From NCBI GenBank assembly GCA_012838685.1, contig DUOU01000301.1, forward strand, positions 1-30,263: 30,263 nucleotides of DNA, read 5' to 3'. The notes beneath the pieces are model-generated. The model saw nothing but the letters and a program-made list of their open reading frames with translations. It was not told where the DNA came from and ran no database searches. The position numbers and the translations under genes were made by a program. Source of the DNA: Bacteroidota bacterium. GTDB taxonomy: Bacteria > Bacteroidota > Bacteroidia > Bacteroidales > VadinHA17. Position 1 is the first letter of the stretch. The number at the start of each line of letters is the position of its first letter. Below are positions 17,386-25,343 of the stretch, one piece after another.

Positions 17386-17899
17386 TTTCAGACCCAAGAA
17401 ATTTATTGTAAAGGGAACAACTTTCATCGTCATACAAGGCAAAAATCACCTTTCTAGGGTATCTGCTCCTGCTCAGGAACCTCAATGTTTCGTTTAACGC
17501 GATCCTTGCCGCTATCTCTTTGGGAAATCTGTACGCCCCGGTAGAAATTGCCGGAAAAGCGATAACTTCTATTTTATTGGTCTTGGCTATTTCCAATGAT
17601 CTTCTATATGCCGACCGCAGCAGATCAAACTCATCCCTATGGCCCCCATACCATATAGGTCCTACCGTATGGATAACATATTTCGCCTTCAGCCCGTATC
17701 CCAAAGTTAATTTCGCGTCACCTGTTTCGCATCCATTCAGTTTACTGCACTCCTCAAGAAGCTCCTTGCCCGCTGCTCTATGTATAGCGCCATCCACACC
17801 GCCTCCTCCAAGTAAAGAGTTGTTGGCCGCGTTCACTATAGCGCCAACTTCAAGGGTGGTTATGTCCCCCTGAAAAATTTCTATTCTGTTTTTTTCCAT
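17369..17899 (-). CDS. Macro-domain protein, O-acetyl-ADP-ribose deacetylase type
   Basis: A single macro domain of 176 residues that in relatives (YmdB, MacroD type) hydrolyses O-acetyl-ADP-ribose or removes mono-ADP-ribose. Visible ligand elements are FQGDIT (Asp12), IVNAANNSLLGGGG (21-34) with the GVDGAIH loop (34-40), HTVGP, and the phosphate loop AISTGAYRFP. All signature residues for catalysis in the MacroD group are present. It has no signal peptide and is cytosolic. Its ATG overlaps the pheT TAA by one base, and its end overlaps the UbiA start by 17 bases, so all three are translated from one transcript. No ADP-ribosyltransferase is seen in the window. Confidence 0.92.
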   Translation of the reverse strand: MEKNRIEIFQGDITTLEVGAIVNAANNSLLGGGGVDGAIHRAAGKELLEECSKLNGCETGDAKLTLGYGLKAKYVIHTVGPIWYGGHRDEFDLLRSAYRRSLEIAKTNKIEVIAFPAISTGAYRFPKEIAARIALNETLRFLSRSRYPRKVIFALYDDESCSLYNKFLGSENGQIS

Positions 17900-20352
17900 T
17901 ACCTGATCTTAGCTCCCAGTTCCCTTTCAAATGCTGAAATAAAACTGTTCATTATTTTGTCGATATTTTTGTCGGTTAAGGTGTTGTTATCATCTCTGAG
18001 CGTAAAGGAAACAGCGTACGACTTTTTATTGTCTCCCAGTGACGCGGATTCATATACATCAAACAGATCCACATTCCTTAGAAGGTGCCGTTCCGTTTTG
18101 CCCGCTATATCCTTTATCTGATCGAATCTTACGCTTTTATCCACCAATAGGGCAAGATCTCTCCTAACCCAAGGATATTTGGGCAATTCAGAGAATACCA
18201 CACTGTTTTTCCTTATAATTTTCATAACCAGGTCCCATTCTATATGGGCATAATAAACCTCTTGTTCTATATCGAATATTTTAAGGAACTTTTTGGATAT
18301 CCTGCCAATTTCGGCCACGGGTTTATTGTTTACCAAATAATTTATTGCCTCAGCATAATATGCTTTAAGGTTCTCTCCTGTCTTGATCCGATCGGCATCT
18401 ATTCCCAATCGCCCCAGTACCGCATCGACAGCGGTCTTTATATGAAAAAAGTTTGATGCTGTCTCATCACTGTTCCATCTCTTTCCGGAGACATTTCCGG
18501 ATATAAAAAGGTCCAGTGATTTGCTTTGGTTAAAATCATCCGCCGATGGAACTTCACCTTCCCTCTTTTTTACGGAATAACAGTTCCCAAATTCGTAAAG
18601 TTTCATATCGGCGTTCTGGTGGTTGATATTCCGGGCCACAGAGTTCAGCCCTCCATATAGCAACGACTGGCGCATCGCGTTAAGGTCGCTGCTCAAAGGA
18701 TTTGACAACAAGACCAACGAATCTTTATCAAAGGGTTCATTATCATAGAAAGTGGCCGGATTCAGGGAGTTACACATTATTTCCGCGAAGCCATTAGATG
18801 ATAACATGTCGGATATTATATTGACAACTCTTTCGTTATCAGGTTTTTCCGAATAATATAAAATTGAATGGACATTATCGTCGATTTCAACATTGTTATA
18901 GCCATATATCCTCAGTATCTCCTCGACAACATCGGCTTCACACGTTACGTCAACCCTGTAAGCGGGCACTTCAAGATACAAACGGTCATCCCCTTCACTG
19001 ATGATAATAAAATCCATTAACGCAAGGATCTTCCTGATCAAAGATCTGTCGATAGTTTTTCCAATAAGCCTGTCTATGTTGCGATACAATACCTCTACCC
19101 TGGCTTTTTCGATCTTTTTGGGGTATATATCCACAATGTTGGATGAAATCTTGCCTCCTCCAATCTCCTTTATGAGCATGGCGGCTCTCTTCAACGCATA
19201 TATGGTTGACTCGTGGTCCACTCCCCTTTCGAAACGAAATGAAGAGTCGGTTTTTATCCCCAGTCTCCTTGAAGTTTTTCGAATTGTAACAGGGTTAAAA
19301 TAGGCGCTTTCAAGGAATATGTTGACCGTGGATTCGGAGACACCGGATTCCAATCCCCCAAAAATACCGCCTATACACATACCCTCATTAACATCGCATA
19401 TCATGAGATCTTTGCCATTAAGAGTCCTCTCGACACCATCGAGCGTAATAAATTTGGTCCCATCCGGAAGATTTTTCACAACTACTTTTTTCCCCGCTAT
19501 CTTGTCGGCATCAAAAGAGTGCAAAGGTTGCCCTATTTCAAACTGAACAAAGTTTGTTATGTCCACCACATTGTTTATCGGGTTTAATCCTATGGACTTA
19601 AGCCGGTTTTTCAGCCAATCGGGAGATTCGCCAACGGTGACCCCGGAAACAGTAAGTCCGGCATAACGGGGACATGCTTCCGGGTTTACTATCTCAACTT
19701 CGTATGGGTTTTCGTTATTGTCTATTTTAAATTTATCAACAGAAGGTTTTATAGCGACAAAATCATCCCCATTGTTAACGCTCAGAAAAGCGGCGAGATC
19801 CCGTGCCACTCCAAAGTGGGAACCACAATCTATTCTGTTTGGTGTCAGACCTATTTCGTATATATAATCCACAATAATGTCGCAATATTCAGCCCCTTGT
19901 GTCCCGACTTTCGCCGAAGGATCCAAAACCATTATTCCATCATGTGAGTTTCCCAATCCCAGTTCATCTTCCGCGCAAATCATCCCTTCGGAAACCACGC
20001 CCCTGATCTTGGACCTTTTGATCTGAAAACTATCATTGCCCATATATATCGTTGTGCCGGCAGTCGCCACCAAAACCTTTTGTCCTGCCGCCACATTTGG
20101 AGCGCCACACACAATATTCAAGGGTTCACCGGCTCCAATATCCACGGTAGTAACCGAAAGATGGTCTGAATTGGCGTGCTTTTCACAGGTTAGCACCTCT
20201 CCAACAACAACCCCTTTCAGTCCTCCTTTAACGGATTCCCATACTTCCATCCCGTCAACTTCCAGACCTATATTTGTCAGTATCTCCGATAACTGATCAG
20301 GTTCAATATCAAAGTTCAAATAATCTTTAAGCCAGTTGTACGATATCTTCAT
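17899..20352 (-). CDS. pheT: Phenylalanine-tRNA ligase beta subunit PheT
   Basis: The large subunit of the alpha2-beta2 PheRS, which charges tRNA-Phe. The 817 residues match the usual length. Domains in order: N-terminal MKISYNWLKDYL, tRNA-binding OB fold (about 40-150) with HANSDHLSVTTVD and NIVCGAPNVAAGQKV, B3/B4 editing region (about 210-380) including GLNPINNVVDITNFV and GQPLHSFDADKI, B5 (about 405-475), the catalytic-like core, and a C-terminal FDX-ACB anticodon-binding domain (about 720-817) with PKYPWVRRDLALLVD. pheS is not in the window. The gene is divergent from surE across 197 bases and heads the pheT - macro - ubiA unit. Confidence 0.96.
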   Translation of the reverse strand: MKISYNWLKDYLNFDIEPDQLSEILTNIGLEVDGMEVWESVKGGLKGVVVGEVLTCEKHANSDHLSVTTVDIGAGEPLNIVCGAPNVAAGQKVLVATAGTTIYMGNDSFQIKRSKIRGVVSEGMICAEDELGLGNSHDGIMVLDPSAKVGTQGAEYCDIIVDYIYEIGLTPNRIDCGSHFGVARDLAAFLSVNNGDDFVAIKPSVDKFKIDNNENPYEVEIVNPEACPRYAGLTVSGVTVGESPDWLKNRLKSIGLNPINNVVDITNFVQFEIGQPLHSFDADKIAGKKVVVKNLPDGTKFITLDGVERTLNGKDLMICDVNEGMCIGGIFGGLESGVSESTVNIFLESAYFNPVTIRKTSRRLGIKTDSSFRFERGVDHESTIYALKRAAMLIKEIGGGKISSNIVDIYPKKIEKARVEVLYRNIDRLIGKTIDRSLIRKILALMDFIIISEGDDRLYLEVPAYRVDVTCEADVVEEILRIYGYNNVEIDDNVHSILYYSEKPDNERVVNIISDMLSSNGFAEIMCNSLNPATFYDNEPFDKDSLVLLSNPLSSDLNAMRQSLLYGGLNSVARNINHQNADMKLYEFGNCYSVKKREGEVPSADDFNQSKSLDLFISGNVSGKRWNSDETASNFFHIKTAVDAVLGRLGIDADRIKTGENLKAYYAEAINYLVNNKPVAEIGRISKKFLKIFDIEQEVYYAHIEWDLVMKIIRKNSVVFSELPKYPWVRRDLALLVDKSVRFDQIKDIAGKTERHLLRNVDLFDVYESASLGDNKKSYAVSFTLRDDNNTLTDKNIDKIMNSFISAFERELGAKIR

Positions 20353-20521
20353 CGGTATACTTTTTTAATTGAAAATAGAATAACTTAAGCTGAAAAGCCA
20401 TATTTTACGATATTATCCTTTTCGTTTTTATAGATCGCGAAATTAAACAAATTAACCCAATAAGTTTACGGTAATATGTGCTATTTGGGATGTCTCCCCA
20501 AAACTTTAAGCCGAATATTTA

Positions 20522-20529
20522 TATATTTG
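20522..20529 (+). promoter_or_regulatory. Bacteroidota -7 box for the surE unit
   Basis: TATATTTG matches TAnnTTTG exactly, 28 bases before the surE ATG. No TTTG is at the ideal upstream distance. The divergent spacer 20353-20549 also serves pheT, for which only a one-mismatch TAATTTCG is visible on the minus strand. Confidence 0.5.
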
Positions 20530-20549
20530 TGGGGTAAAAAAATGACGGT

Positions 20550-21350
20550 ATGGTACAGCAGGTAGCTGAAAGGCTTATTTTGGTAACTAACGATGATGGG
20601 ATAGATTCACAAGGATTGAAGGTGCTTTTTGAGGTCATGAAAGAATTCGGAAAGGTTGTAATGATATCTTCAAAGGAGGGGATGTCGGGCAAGTCTATGG
20701 CAATCACTGCGGTTAATCCATTGAGGGCCCACTTGGCGGAGGAGACTGACGACTACAAGGTTTACGTGACAAACGGCACCCCAACAGATTGCGTCAAACT
20801 GTCAATAAATAGTTTACTCGATAAAAAACCTGATTTGATAGTCTCCGGGATCAACCAGGGCGCGAACTCTTCCGTAAGCGTTCTCTATTCCGGAACCATG
20901 GGAGCGGTCATAGAGGGATGTCTTTACGGAATACCCTCCATAGGTTTTTCTCTCGACAGTTATTCGTCAAAAGCCGATTATTCGGTCTGCATTGAACCGG
21001 TAAGGGCCATTGTGCGTCATGTCTTGAACAATTCTCTACCAAAAGGTGTATGTCTTAATGTCAACATTCCCGCCCTCAAGGCCGGCGAACTCAAAGGAAT
21101 GAAAGTGTGCAGGCAATCCACCGGAAACTGGGAAGAGGAGTTCGTCAAAAGAACCGATCCTATTGGAAAGGATTACTACTGGCTCACCGGAAAATACAAC
21201 AACCATGAGCCCAATGCAGAGGATACAGATGAATGGGCCCTCTCTCACGGATATGTTTCAATTGTGCCACAAACAGTTGATATGACGGCTTTCAGCCATT
21301 TAGATAAATTCAAAGAACTCGAATCTTATGAAGAGAGAAAAATTGGATAA
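20550..21350 (+). CDS. surE: 5'/3'-nucleotidase SurE
   Basis: A metal-dependent phosphatase of 266 residues that dephosphorylates nucleoside 5'- and 3'-monophosphates and is linked to stationary-phase survival. LILVTNDDGIDSQGL has the paired metal-binding aspartates at 15-16. SKEGMSGKSMAIT, TNGTPTDCVKLSIN and SGINQGANSSVSVLYSGTMG give the remaining active-site segments. Length is in the normal range. The ATG at 20550 is the only in-frame candidate before the first motif; an out-of-frame ATG at 20542 leads to a stop after seven codons. It overlaps the next gene by 23 bases. Confidence 0.95.
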   Translation: MVQQVAERLILVTNDDGIDSQGLKVLFEVMKEFGKVVMISSKEGMSGKSMAITAVNPLRAHLAEETDDYKVYVTNGTPTDCVKLSINSLLDKKPDLIVSGINQGANSSVSVLYSGTMGAVIEGCLYGIPSIGFSLDSYSSKADYSVCIEPVRAIVRHVLNNSLPKGVCLNVNIPALKAGELKGMKVCRQSTGNWEEEFVKRTDPIGKDYYWLTGKYNNHEPNAEDTDEWALSHGYVSIVPQTVDMTAFSHLDKFKELESYEERKIG

Positions 21351-21624
21351 GGTCTGGTTCGGTGTTTTTACCGGCATATTCCTGCCTTTTATGATAGCAT
21401 TCCTGGCTTTTCTGTTTTCAAAGGGAGGGCCAAACCTGAGGGCTTGGCTGATAAGAATAGAGATTGCCGACATTTACATACAGGCAATCTCATCATGTGT
21501 TTTTCCGAATATTTTGTTGTTCTTGCTTTTTAACAGGCTGGACATGCTAAAATCCTGTAAAGGTGTACTTGCGGCCACAATTTGTTGGTTAATATTGGTA
21601 TTTATCTTAAAATTCTTCTTATAA
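21328..21624 (+). CDS. Small membrane protein between surE and lpxB, unknown function
   Basis: A 98-residue protein with three predicted transmembrane segments (about 10-30, 52-68 with a Cys, and 80-97) and a positively charged N-terminus. Its ATG lies inside the last 23 bases of surE, in a different frame, which indicates translational coupling. I do not recognise a named family. Genes of this kind in the same place between surE and lpxB are, as far as I recall, found in other Bacteroidales, which suggests an envelope role, but this is inference. Confidence 0.7.
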   Translation: MKREKLDKVWFGVFTGIFLPFMIAFLAFLFSKGGPNLRAWLIRIEIADIYIQAISSCVFPNILLFLLFNRLDMLKSCKGVLAATICWLILVFILKFFL

Positions 21625-21664
21625 AGCATTATGCTTTAACCTAACTGAGCCTCTTAGCATGGCA

Positions 21665-21676
21665 AATAGGCCTATT
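21665..21676. repeat. 12-base perfect palindrome before lpxB
   Basis: AATAGGCCTATT is fully self-complementary and sits 23 bases upstream of the lpxB ATG. A second hairpin, AAAGCA-TTA-TGCTTT, lies at 21623-21637 directly at the stop of the small membrane protein gene, with only a short T tail. Together they may attenuate or process the transcript before lpxB. Confidence 0.35.
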
Positions 21677-21698
21677 AAAAACAAAAATGAGTTGACAG

Positions 21699-22817
21699 AT
21701 GAAATTCTTTATAATTGCGGGGGAACAGTCCGGTGACCTTCACGGATCCAATCTGGTAAAAGAGTTGTTTAAGCAAGATGATAGGGCCGAGATATATTGC
21801 TGGGGAGGCGATCTTATGGAAAAAGCGGGCGCAACACTGTTAATGCACTACAAAAAAAGTGCTTTCATGGGTTTCTCCATCATACTGAAAAACCTGACCA
21901 CGATAATAGAAAATTTTAAGCTCTGTAAAAAGGATATCGAGAGGATAAAGCCCGACAGGATTATATTGATTGACTATGCGGGATTTAATCTTAGGATAGC
22001 TAAATTCGCCAAAAACAGGGGCTATACCGTATACTATTACATTTCGCCAAAATTCTGGGCATGGAACGAACGTAGGGTAAAAAAGGTAAAAAAATTTGTC
22101 GACAGGATGTTCATCATCTTCCCTTTTGAGGAACAATTTTACAAAAAGTGGGACATTCCCGTCAATTATTTGGGGAATCCGTTATCCGATGAGATAGAAA
22201 AACGGCTCCGGGAAATTCCCTCCCCGGAAAATATCAGAAAAGAACTGGCTTTGGGAGAGAAGCCCGTTATTGCCATTCTCGCGGGCAGCAGGCGGCATGA
22301 AGTAGAAGATATTTTACCACCAATGCTCAGGGCTACAAGCCATTTTCCCGAACATCAGATAGTCCTGGCCGGCGTCAAGAACCTGCCCGATGATCTTTAT
22401 ATGAAGATTATTGGCGATTATCCCGTCAAATTGATAAAAGAGAAGACATACGAGATTTTGTCCATTGCTGATGCCGCATTGGTAACCTCGGGAACAGCCA
22501 CCCTTGAAACCGCTCTGATAGGAACGCCACAGGTTGTCTGTTATAAATCCGATCCAATATCTATGCTGATAGGTTGGATAGTGATAAAAGTAAAGTACAT
22601 ATCACTGGTTAACCTTATTGCCGACCGGGAAGTGGTAAAGGAGTTGATTGGATTCAACGCGAACGAAAAGAATATAAGATCGGAACTGGAATCAATTGTC
22701 CAAGGGGGAGAAAAACGGAAATCGATGCTGGAAGGTTATAGAGATATTAAGGAGAGATTGGGTAGTTCCGGAGCTTCGGAACGTATAGCCGCGGAAATTG
22801 TTAAACCCACTGTTTAA
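21699..22817 (+). CDS. lpxB: Lipid-A-disaccharide synthase LpxB
   Basis: This membrane-associated glycosyltransferase (family GT19) joins UDP-2,3-diacylglucosamine and lipid X to form the lipid A disaccharide. The 372 residues begin MKFFIIAGEQSGDLHGSNLV, the family signature. VYYYISPKFWAWNERRVKKV, VNYLGNPL, AGSRRHEVEDILPP and SGTATLETALIGTPQVVCYK follow in the usual order. It shows that the organism makes lipid A. The other lpx genes are not here. The SpoIID-like gene follows 12 bases after its stop. Confidence 0.95.
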   Translation: MKFFIIAGEQSGDLHGSNLVKELFKQDDRAEIYCWGGDLMEKAGATLLMHYKKSAFMGFSIILKNLTTIIENFKLCKKDIERIKPDRIILIDYAGFNLRIAKFAKNRGYTVYYYISPKFWAWNERRVKKVKKFVDRMFIIFPFEEQFYKKWDIPVNYLGNPLSDEIEKRLREIPSPENIRKELALGEKPVIAILAGSRRHEVEDILPPMLRATSHFPEHQIVLAGVKNLPDDLYMKIIGDYPVKLIKEKTYEILSIADAALVTSGTATLETALIGTPQVVCYKSDPISMLIGWIVIKVKYISLVNLIADREVVKELIGFNANEKNIRSELESIVQGGEKRKSMLEGYRDIKERLGSSGASERIAAEIVKPTV

Positions 22818-22829
22818 CCCATAAACCAA

Positions 22830-23990
22830 GTGAAGAAAGAGATTTTTGTCCAACACTTAATTAAAACCTTTTTACTGTTTTTATTTTGCGCATCACCTGT
22901 TATGGCGAAAGGACAGGTCAAAATCAGACTTTTTTCGGAAAAACAGCCCTCTTCAACTTTGTTCGCTGTTACCAAAGGCAGTTACACCTTTGAGAGTTAT
23001 AACGGGGAGAGATCACAACTAAGGGAAGGCGATTACCTTGTCATCTCCCTCTCCAATGAAAAGCTAGGAGTTAAAAATGGAACGGCTCCAGCTTTTTATT
23101 GTGATTCTATATCATTGGTTTCAAATGAAGAAGGAGGAAGGTTCACCCTCAGAATCAACGGTCAATCGCCTGAAAGGAGAAGATATTCGGGAAATTTGGG
23201 ATGCAAACCCGATATGGGAACAATGGTTTTTATCAACCAGGTCGATATTGAAGAGTATGTCGCGGGCGTTGTTAGGGCTGAAGGGGGGCCCGGAAGAGAC
23301 AAGGAATATATCAAAACACAGGCCATATTGGCGAGAACATATCTTTACAAATATATCGACAAGCATATTATTGATGGGTTTGACCTATGCGATGATACCC
23401 ACTGTCAGGCCTATTTTGGAATAACGGACGACACCTCGATTGTACAAGCTGTCGAAGCCACAAAAGGGATGGTAATCATTGATGCCGATTCGGTTCCTAT
23501 CCTTGCGGCGTTCCATTCAAACTGCGGAGGGGAAACTGCCCGCTCCGAAGATGTCTGGTTGACGGGCCTGCCCTATCTTACAAAAAAAACAGACCCACAT
23601 TGTAGATCCTCCAACAACGCTCTTTGGGAAAAAACCATTCCACTTGACACCTGGGTGGAATATTTGAAAAACAAGGGTTATAATGGAACCAATATTAACG
23701 AACTTAACTTCACCCAAACCACAAGAAAACCAAAGTATGTCGCGGGGGAATTCTCTTTTCCCCTGACAACAATCCGAACCGATTTTGGACTGAGATCCAC
23801 ATTTTTTTCCATAAAAGTGCGTGATGACAAGATTGTTATCTCCGGCAAAGGATATGGCCATGGAGTGGGTCTATGCCAGGAGGGAGCCATGCAGATGGCT
23901 CTCAAAGGATACAGTTATGAAGATATTATCGAGTTTTACTATACAGGCGCGACAATATCAAAAGTATTCAAAACAGAAACCGAACAATAA
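22830..23990 (+). CDS. SpoIID/LytB-domain exported protein
   Basis: A 386-residue exported protein starting with GTG (MKKEIFVQHL); no in-frame ATG comes before the end of the signal peptide, which is probably cleaved near PVMA|KG at residue 26. The SpoIID domain covers about 130-380: FINQVDIEEYVAGVVRAEGG, IKTQAILARTYLYKYIDKH, DDTHCQAYFG, AFHSNCGGETARSEDVW and GYGHGVGLCQEGAMQMALKG. In sporulating Firmicutes SpoIID is a lytic transglycosylase on denuded peptidoglycan; LytB enhances an amidase. This organism shows no other sporulation gene, so a peptidoglycan-remodelling role at the periplasm is likely. Its position after lpxB supports an envelope function. Confidence 0.9.
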   Translation: MKKEIFVQHLIKTFLLFLFCASPVMAKGQVKIRLFSEKQPSSTLFAVTKGSYTFESYNGERSQLREGDYLVISLSNEKLGVKNGTAPAFYCDSISLVSNEEGGRFTLRINGQSPERRRYSGNLGCKPDMGTMVFINQVDIEEYVAGVVRAEGGPGRDKEYIKTQAILARTYLYKYIDKHIIDGFDLCDDTHCQAYFGITDDTSIVQAVEATKGMVIIDADSVPILAAFHSNCGGETARSEDVWLTGLPYLTKKTDPHCRSSNNALWEKTIPLDTWVEYLKNKGYNGTNINELNFTQTTRKPKYVAGEFSFPLTTIRTDFGLRSTFFSIKVRDDKIVISGKGYGHGVGLCQEGAMQMALKGYSYEDIIEFYYTGATISKVFKTETEQ

Positions 23991-24002
23991 GAGGCTCCTC
24001 TA

Positions 24003-24025
24003 TAAAAACCTTATCCAAAAGGATA
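24003..24025 (-). terminator. Hairpin terminator of the orphan lipoprotein gene
   Basis: TATCC-AAAA-GGATA (24012-24025) forms a perfect five-base-pair stem with a four-base loop. Read on the minus strand it is followed, after AGG, by TTTTT, a normal terminator layout for the leftward gene. On the plus strand only GTTTA follows, so termination of the spoIID transcript would be weaker. Confidence 0.45.
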
Positions 24026-24027
24026 GT

Positions 24028-24408
24028 TTATTCTGGCAACAACGATTGAAGCTCAAGAATATAACACTCGTCGGCCGAAAAATTGATCCTTTCATGCAGT
24101 AGAACCCCCCCATCCTGATCTGTTATCTTTACATTGCCCGAAAAACTGATCTTGTTTCCCAACTCCTTGGTTATTGTTACCAGATCGGCCGCGCCGCATT
24201 GGGGAGCAGAAGAAAAAAACACTCCTGGATCCTGTGTCCCAACCAACACATTATCGAGATAATACCTGATTTCCATTACATCTCTGGAAGCCAGTTGTTG
24301 CGCTATAGGTTCCCTGAACCAAAACATTATTTTACCGGTGTAATTCTTTTCACAAGAAAAAAGCAGTATGACGCTTACAACAATCAATAAAAGAGGTATC
24401 TTCTTCAT
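24028..24408 (-). CDS. Small lipoprotein of unknown function
   Basis: A 126-residue lipoprotein with a clear signal peptide (MKKIPLLLIV...) and lipobox LFSC, Cys19. The mature part has a predicted beta-rich fold and three further cysteines... two of them in APQCGAADLVTITKELGN and SADECYILEL, which could form a disulfide. I do not recognise a family; the layout resembles small Bacteroidota cell-surface or periplasmic lipoproteins. It is a single-gene unit with its own -7 box, convergent to the SpoIID-like gene and divergent from gldF. Confidence 0.8.
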   Translation of the reverse strand: MKKIPLLLIVVSVILLFSCEKNYTGKIMFWFREPIAQQLASRDVMEIRYYLDNVLVGTQDPGVFFSSAPQCGAADLVTITKELGNKISFSGNVKITDQDGGVLLHERINFSADECYILELQSLLPE

Positions 24409-24426
24409 AACATTCTTTATTTAGCG

Positions 24427-24434
24427 CAAAAATA
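24427..24434 (-). promoter_or_regulatory. Bacteroidota -7 box for the orphan lipoprotein
   Basis: On the minus strand the sequence is TATTTTTG, an exact TAnnTTTG, 19-26 bases before the ATG. A TTG lies 16 bases further upstream, slightly closer than the ideal. On the plus-strand side of this 188-base spacer no exact box for gldF was found. Confidence 0.45.
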
Positions 24435-24596
24435 ATCAATAAGCCGACAACAATGGAACTATATTTTTATTTTTAATAAAACTAACGGATAAACGAAAAA
24501 AATATTATTTGGAAACCCTCGTTAACTATTTATAGATAACTTATCAAAAAAAACTATTTTTACCGCCTATTAAAAATTTGGGAAGGATAAAACAAT

Positions 24597-25340
24597 ATGG
24601 TAGCCATATTAAAAAAGGAATTGAACGATTTTTTCAGCAATATTACGGGATATATCGTCATTATTGTCTTTCTCGTTATCAACAGCCTGTTTTTATGGGT
24701 ATTGCCCACAGAATACAATATTCTTGAAAGTGGGTATGCCGGGCTCGATACTCTCTTTATCATTTCTCCCTGGGTCTTTTTGTTCCTTGTTCCGGCTGTA
24801 ACCATGAAGAGCATAGCCGAGGAAAAAAGGCTGGGCACAATCGAGTTGATCTACTCAAGACCCATAACGGAAAGAGAGATAGTTTGGGGTAAGTTTTTCG
24901 CCGCCGTACTTCTAGTGCTTCTTTCTCTTTTACCTTGCGTAATTTATTACATATCTGTCTATCTCCTTGGTGAAACGCCCGGCAATATCGACAAAGGGGG
25001 AACTTTGGGAGCGTTTCTGGGACTTTTCTTTCTGGCCGCTATCTACGCCTCCGCGGGTATATTCGCCTCATCACTGACCGACAATCAGGTTGTCGCTTTT
25101 ATTCTCGCCGTCTTTATCTGTTTTTTCCTTTACCTGGGGTTTGACGCTTTCGCCTATATGCCCGGGCTTAAAAAAATAGACGAAATAGTCATAAACCTTG
25201 GCATCAACGAACACTATACTTCTATTTCCAGGGGAGTTATAGACATCAAGGACGCCGCATATTTTGTCGCCCTGGCCTCTATCTTCAACGAGGCGACCCG
25301 TTTTATACTATTGTCCCGCAAATGGAAGAAAAAGCGTTGA
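24597..25340 (+). CDS. gldF: ABC transporter permease GldF
   Basis: An ABC-2-type permease of 247 residues with six hydrophobic segments (the first about 15-38). MKSIAEEKRLGTIELIYSRP after the second segment is the conserved coupling motif. C-terminally it matches GldF (GINEHYTSISRGVIDIKDA). In Flavobacterium johnsoniae GldF works with GldG and the ATPase GldA and is needed for gliding; in non-gliding Bacteroidales the pair persists with an unclear role. The ATPase gene is not in the window. gldG follows after three bases. Confidence 0.9.
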   Translation: MVAILKKELNDFFSNITGYIVIIVFLVINSLFLWVLPTEYNILESGYAGLDTLFIISPWVFLFLVPAVTMKSIAEEKRLGTIELIYSRPITEREIVWGKFFAAVLLVLLSLLPCVIYYISVYLLGETPGNIDKGGTLGAFLGLFFLAAIYASAGIFASSLTDNQVVAFILAVFICFFLYLGFDAFAYMPGLKKIDEIVINLGINEHYTSISRGVIDIKDAAYFVALASIFNEATRFILLSRKWKKKR

Positions 25341-25343
25341 ACC

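Noticed and set aside
16522..17442. Longer UbiA reading frame starting at 17442
   Set aside because: The extra 19 codons overlap the macro gene by 74 bases and do not match the usual UbiA start; MGKFLERVKN at 17385 fits better.
21660..21740. Short ORF MANRPIKNKNEL... overlapping the lpxB start
   Set aside because: About 25 codons, out of frame with lpxB, ends inside it, and has no support.
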